Below are positions 5,191 to 5,791 of a stretch of 5,791 bases of DNA, in pieces. The DNA comes from an uncultured Collinsella sp. GTDB taxonomy: Bacteria > Actinomycetota > Coriobacteriia > Coriobacteriales > Coriobacteriaceae. Location: the NCBI GenBank assembly GCA_902475825.1, contig CABSBA010000106.1, forward strand, positions 1 to 5,791, in the 5' to 3' direction. The notes beneath the pieces were generated by a model. It searched no databases and had not been told where the DNA came from. It saw only the letters and a list, made by a program, of their open reading frames with translations. The position numbers and the translations under genes are program-made. Positions within the stretch are counted from its first letter, which is position 1. Every line of letters begins with the position of its first letter.

Positions 5191-5791
5191 ATGGGTTTCA
5201 TTAATTTTATTGCCGAGCTGCTCAAGGATCCGCGCACTGCGATCGCCAGCTGGATCGCCGCCGGCCCGCTTATGGCCTACGGCTGCGTGTTCCTGATTAT
5301 CTTTATCGAGACGGGCGTGGTGTTCTTCCCGTTCCTTCCCGGCGATTCGCTGCTGTTCGCCTCGGGCTTCTTTGCCCACAACGGCGGCTTTAACATCGTG
5401 GCCCTGCTGGCCACCGCATGGGCCGCGGCCATCCTGGGCGATCAGTGCAACTTTATGATCGGTCACTTCTTTGGCAAAAAGATCATCGCTTCGGGCAAGG
5501 TCAAGGCCATGACGCCCGAGCGCATTAAAAAGTCCGAGGATTTCTTGGACAAGTGGGGTCACCTGGCCATCTTCCTGGGCCGCTTCTTCCCGTTCATCCG
5601 CACCTTCGTGCCTTTTATCGCCGGCATGGGCGGCATGCACTGGCGCAACTTTGTCATCTTTAACGTACTGGGTGGCATTACCTGGTCGACGGTCTTTACG
5701 CTGCTGGGCTACTTCTTTGGCGGCATCCCCTTTGTGCAGGAGCACTTTGAGCTGCTGATTATCGGCATCGTCGCCGTGTCGATTATCCCGA
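5191..5791 (+). CDS. DedA-family membrane protein, 3' end missing
   Basis: The frame runs from ATG 5191 off the right edge: 200 complete codons plus one base, no stop. E. coli members YqjA and YghB are about 220 residues, so only a short C-terminal piece is missing. DedA hallmarks are IETGVVFFPFLPGDSLLF (39-56), LGDQCNFMIGHFFGKK (82-97), and FLGRFFPFIRTFVPFIAGM (128-146) followed by the conserved N-x-x-GGITW (158-165). Hydrophobic segments lie near 22-45, 53-62, 68-92, 124-145, 152-177 and 187-200. Charged residues Glu40, Asp52, Arg131 and Arg137 match the positions reported essential in YqjA/YghB (Glu39, Asp51, Arg130, Arg136). Family members act in the inner membrane and are tied to proton-motive force, envelope integrity and drug resistance; some recycle undecaprenyl phosphate across the membrane. 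Which role applies here is not evident. It has its own promoter and is divergent from cysE. Confidence 0.92.
   Translation, partial: MGFINFIAELLKDPRTAIASWIAAGPLMAYGCVFLIIFIETGVVFFPFLPGDSLLFASGFFAHNGGFNIVALLATAWAAAILGDQCNFMIGHFFGKKIIASGKVKAMTPERIKKSEDFLDKWGHLAIFLGRFFPFIRTFVPFIAGMGGMHWRNFVIFNVLGGITWSTVFTLLGYFFGGIPFVQEHFELLIIGIVAVSIIP

Noticed and set aside
5068..5745. A 225-residue open frame on the - strand over the dedA gene and intergenic region.
   Set aside because: The + strand frame is a clear DedA protein; the - strand product is a charged, motif-free shadow.
1..5791. CRISPR arrays, tRNA or rRNA genes, insertion sequences, phage or toxin-antitoxin genes.
   Set aside because: No regularly spaced repeats, cloverleaf sequences, transposase motifs or small gene pairs of that kind were seen on either strand.

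Overview
The window is GC-rich, with short intergenic gaps and strong GC bias at third codon positions. The gene content (a MarR regulator followed by a two-gene ABC exporter, a short EpsC-type serine acetyltransferase, and a DedA protein) fits a high-GC Gram-positive bacterium. Codon style and the protein sequences suggest Coriobacteriia, perhaps a Collinsella-like gut actinobacterium. That placement is inference; there is no rRNA or marker gene here to settle it.

Left part (1-4155, + strand): the 3' part of a MarR-family regulator overlaps by 13 bp the first of two ABC exporter half-transporter genes. The second ABC gene starts two bases after the first one's stop codon. The three genes look like one translationally coupled operon. 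The two ABC proteins have complementary defects: the first carries Asp in place of the catalytic Glu and Gln in place of the switch His, and the second has a changed signature motif (ISQGQ). This is the pattern of heterodimeric exporters such as LmrCD, BmrCD and TM287/288, which have one degenerate and one working ATP site. The MarR protein probably senses a substrate of the pump and controls the operon. Its promoter lies outside the window.

Middle (4156-4261): a 106-bp gap between converging genes holds two inverted repeats. One is a perfect 11-bp-arm repeat without a T-tract. The other is a strong, probably bidirectional, terminator hairpin.

Right part: serine O-acetyltransferase (cysE/epsC) on the - strand (4262-4966) supplies O-acetylserine for cysteine synthesis. 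It is divergent from a DedA-family membrane protein gene (5191 to the right edge, incomplete). The 224-bp region between them (4967-5190) holds a TATACT -10 box for each gene. A perfect palindrome touches the cysE -10 box, a second dyad abuts the dedA -10 box, and a third dyad lies between the two promoters. No gene was found in that gap.

Nothing here is clearly a new biological system. The points most worth a second look are the split ATPase sites, the long acidic extension on the second ABC subunit, the C-terminal coiled coil on the acetyltransferase, and the dyads at the divergent promoters.
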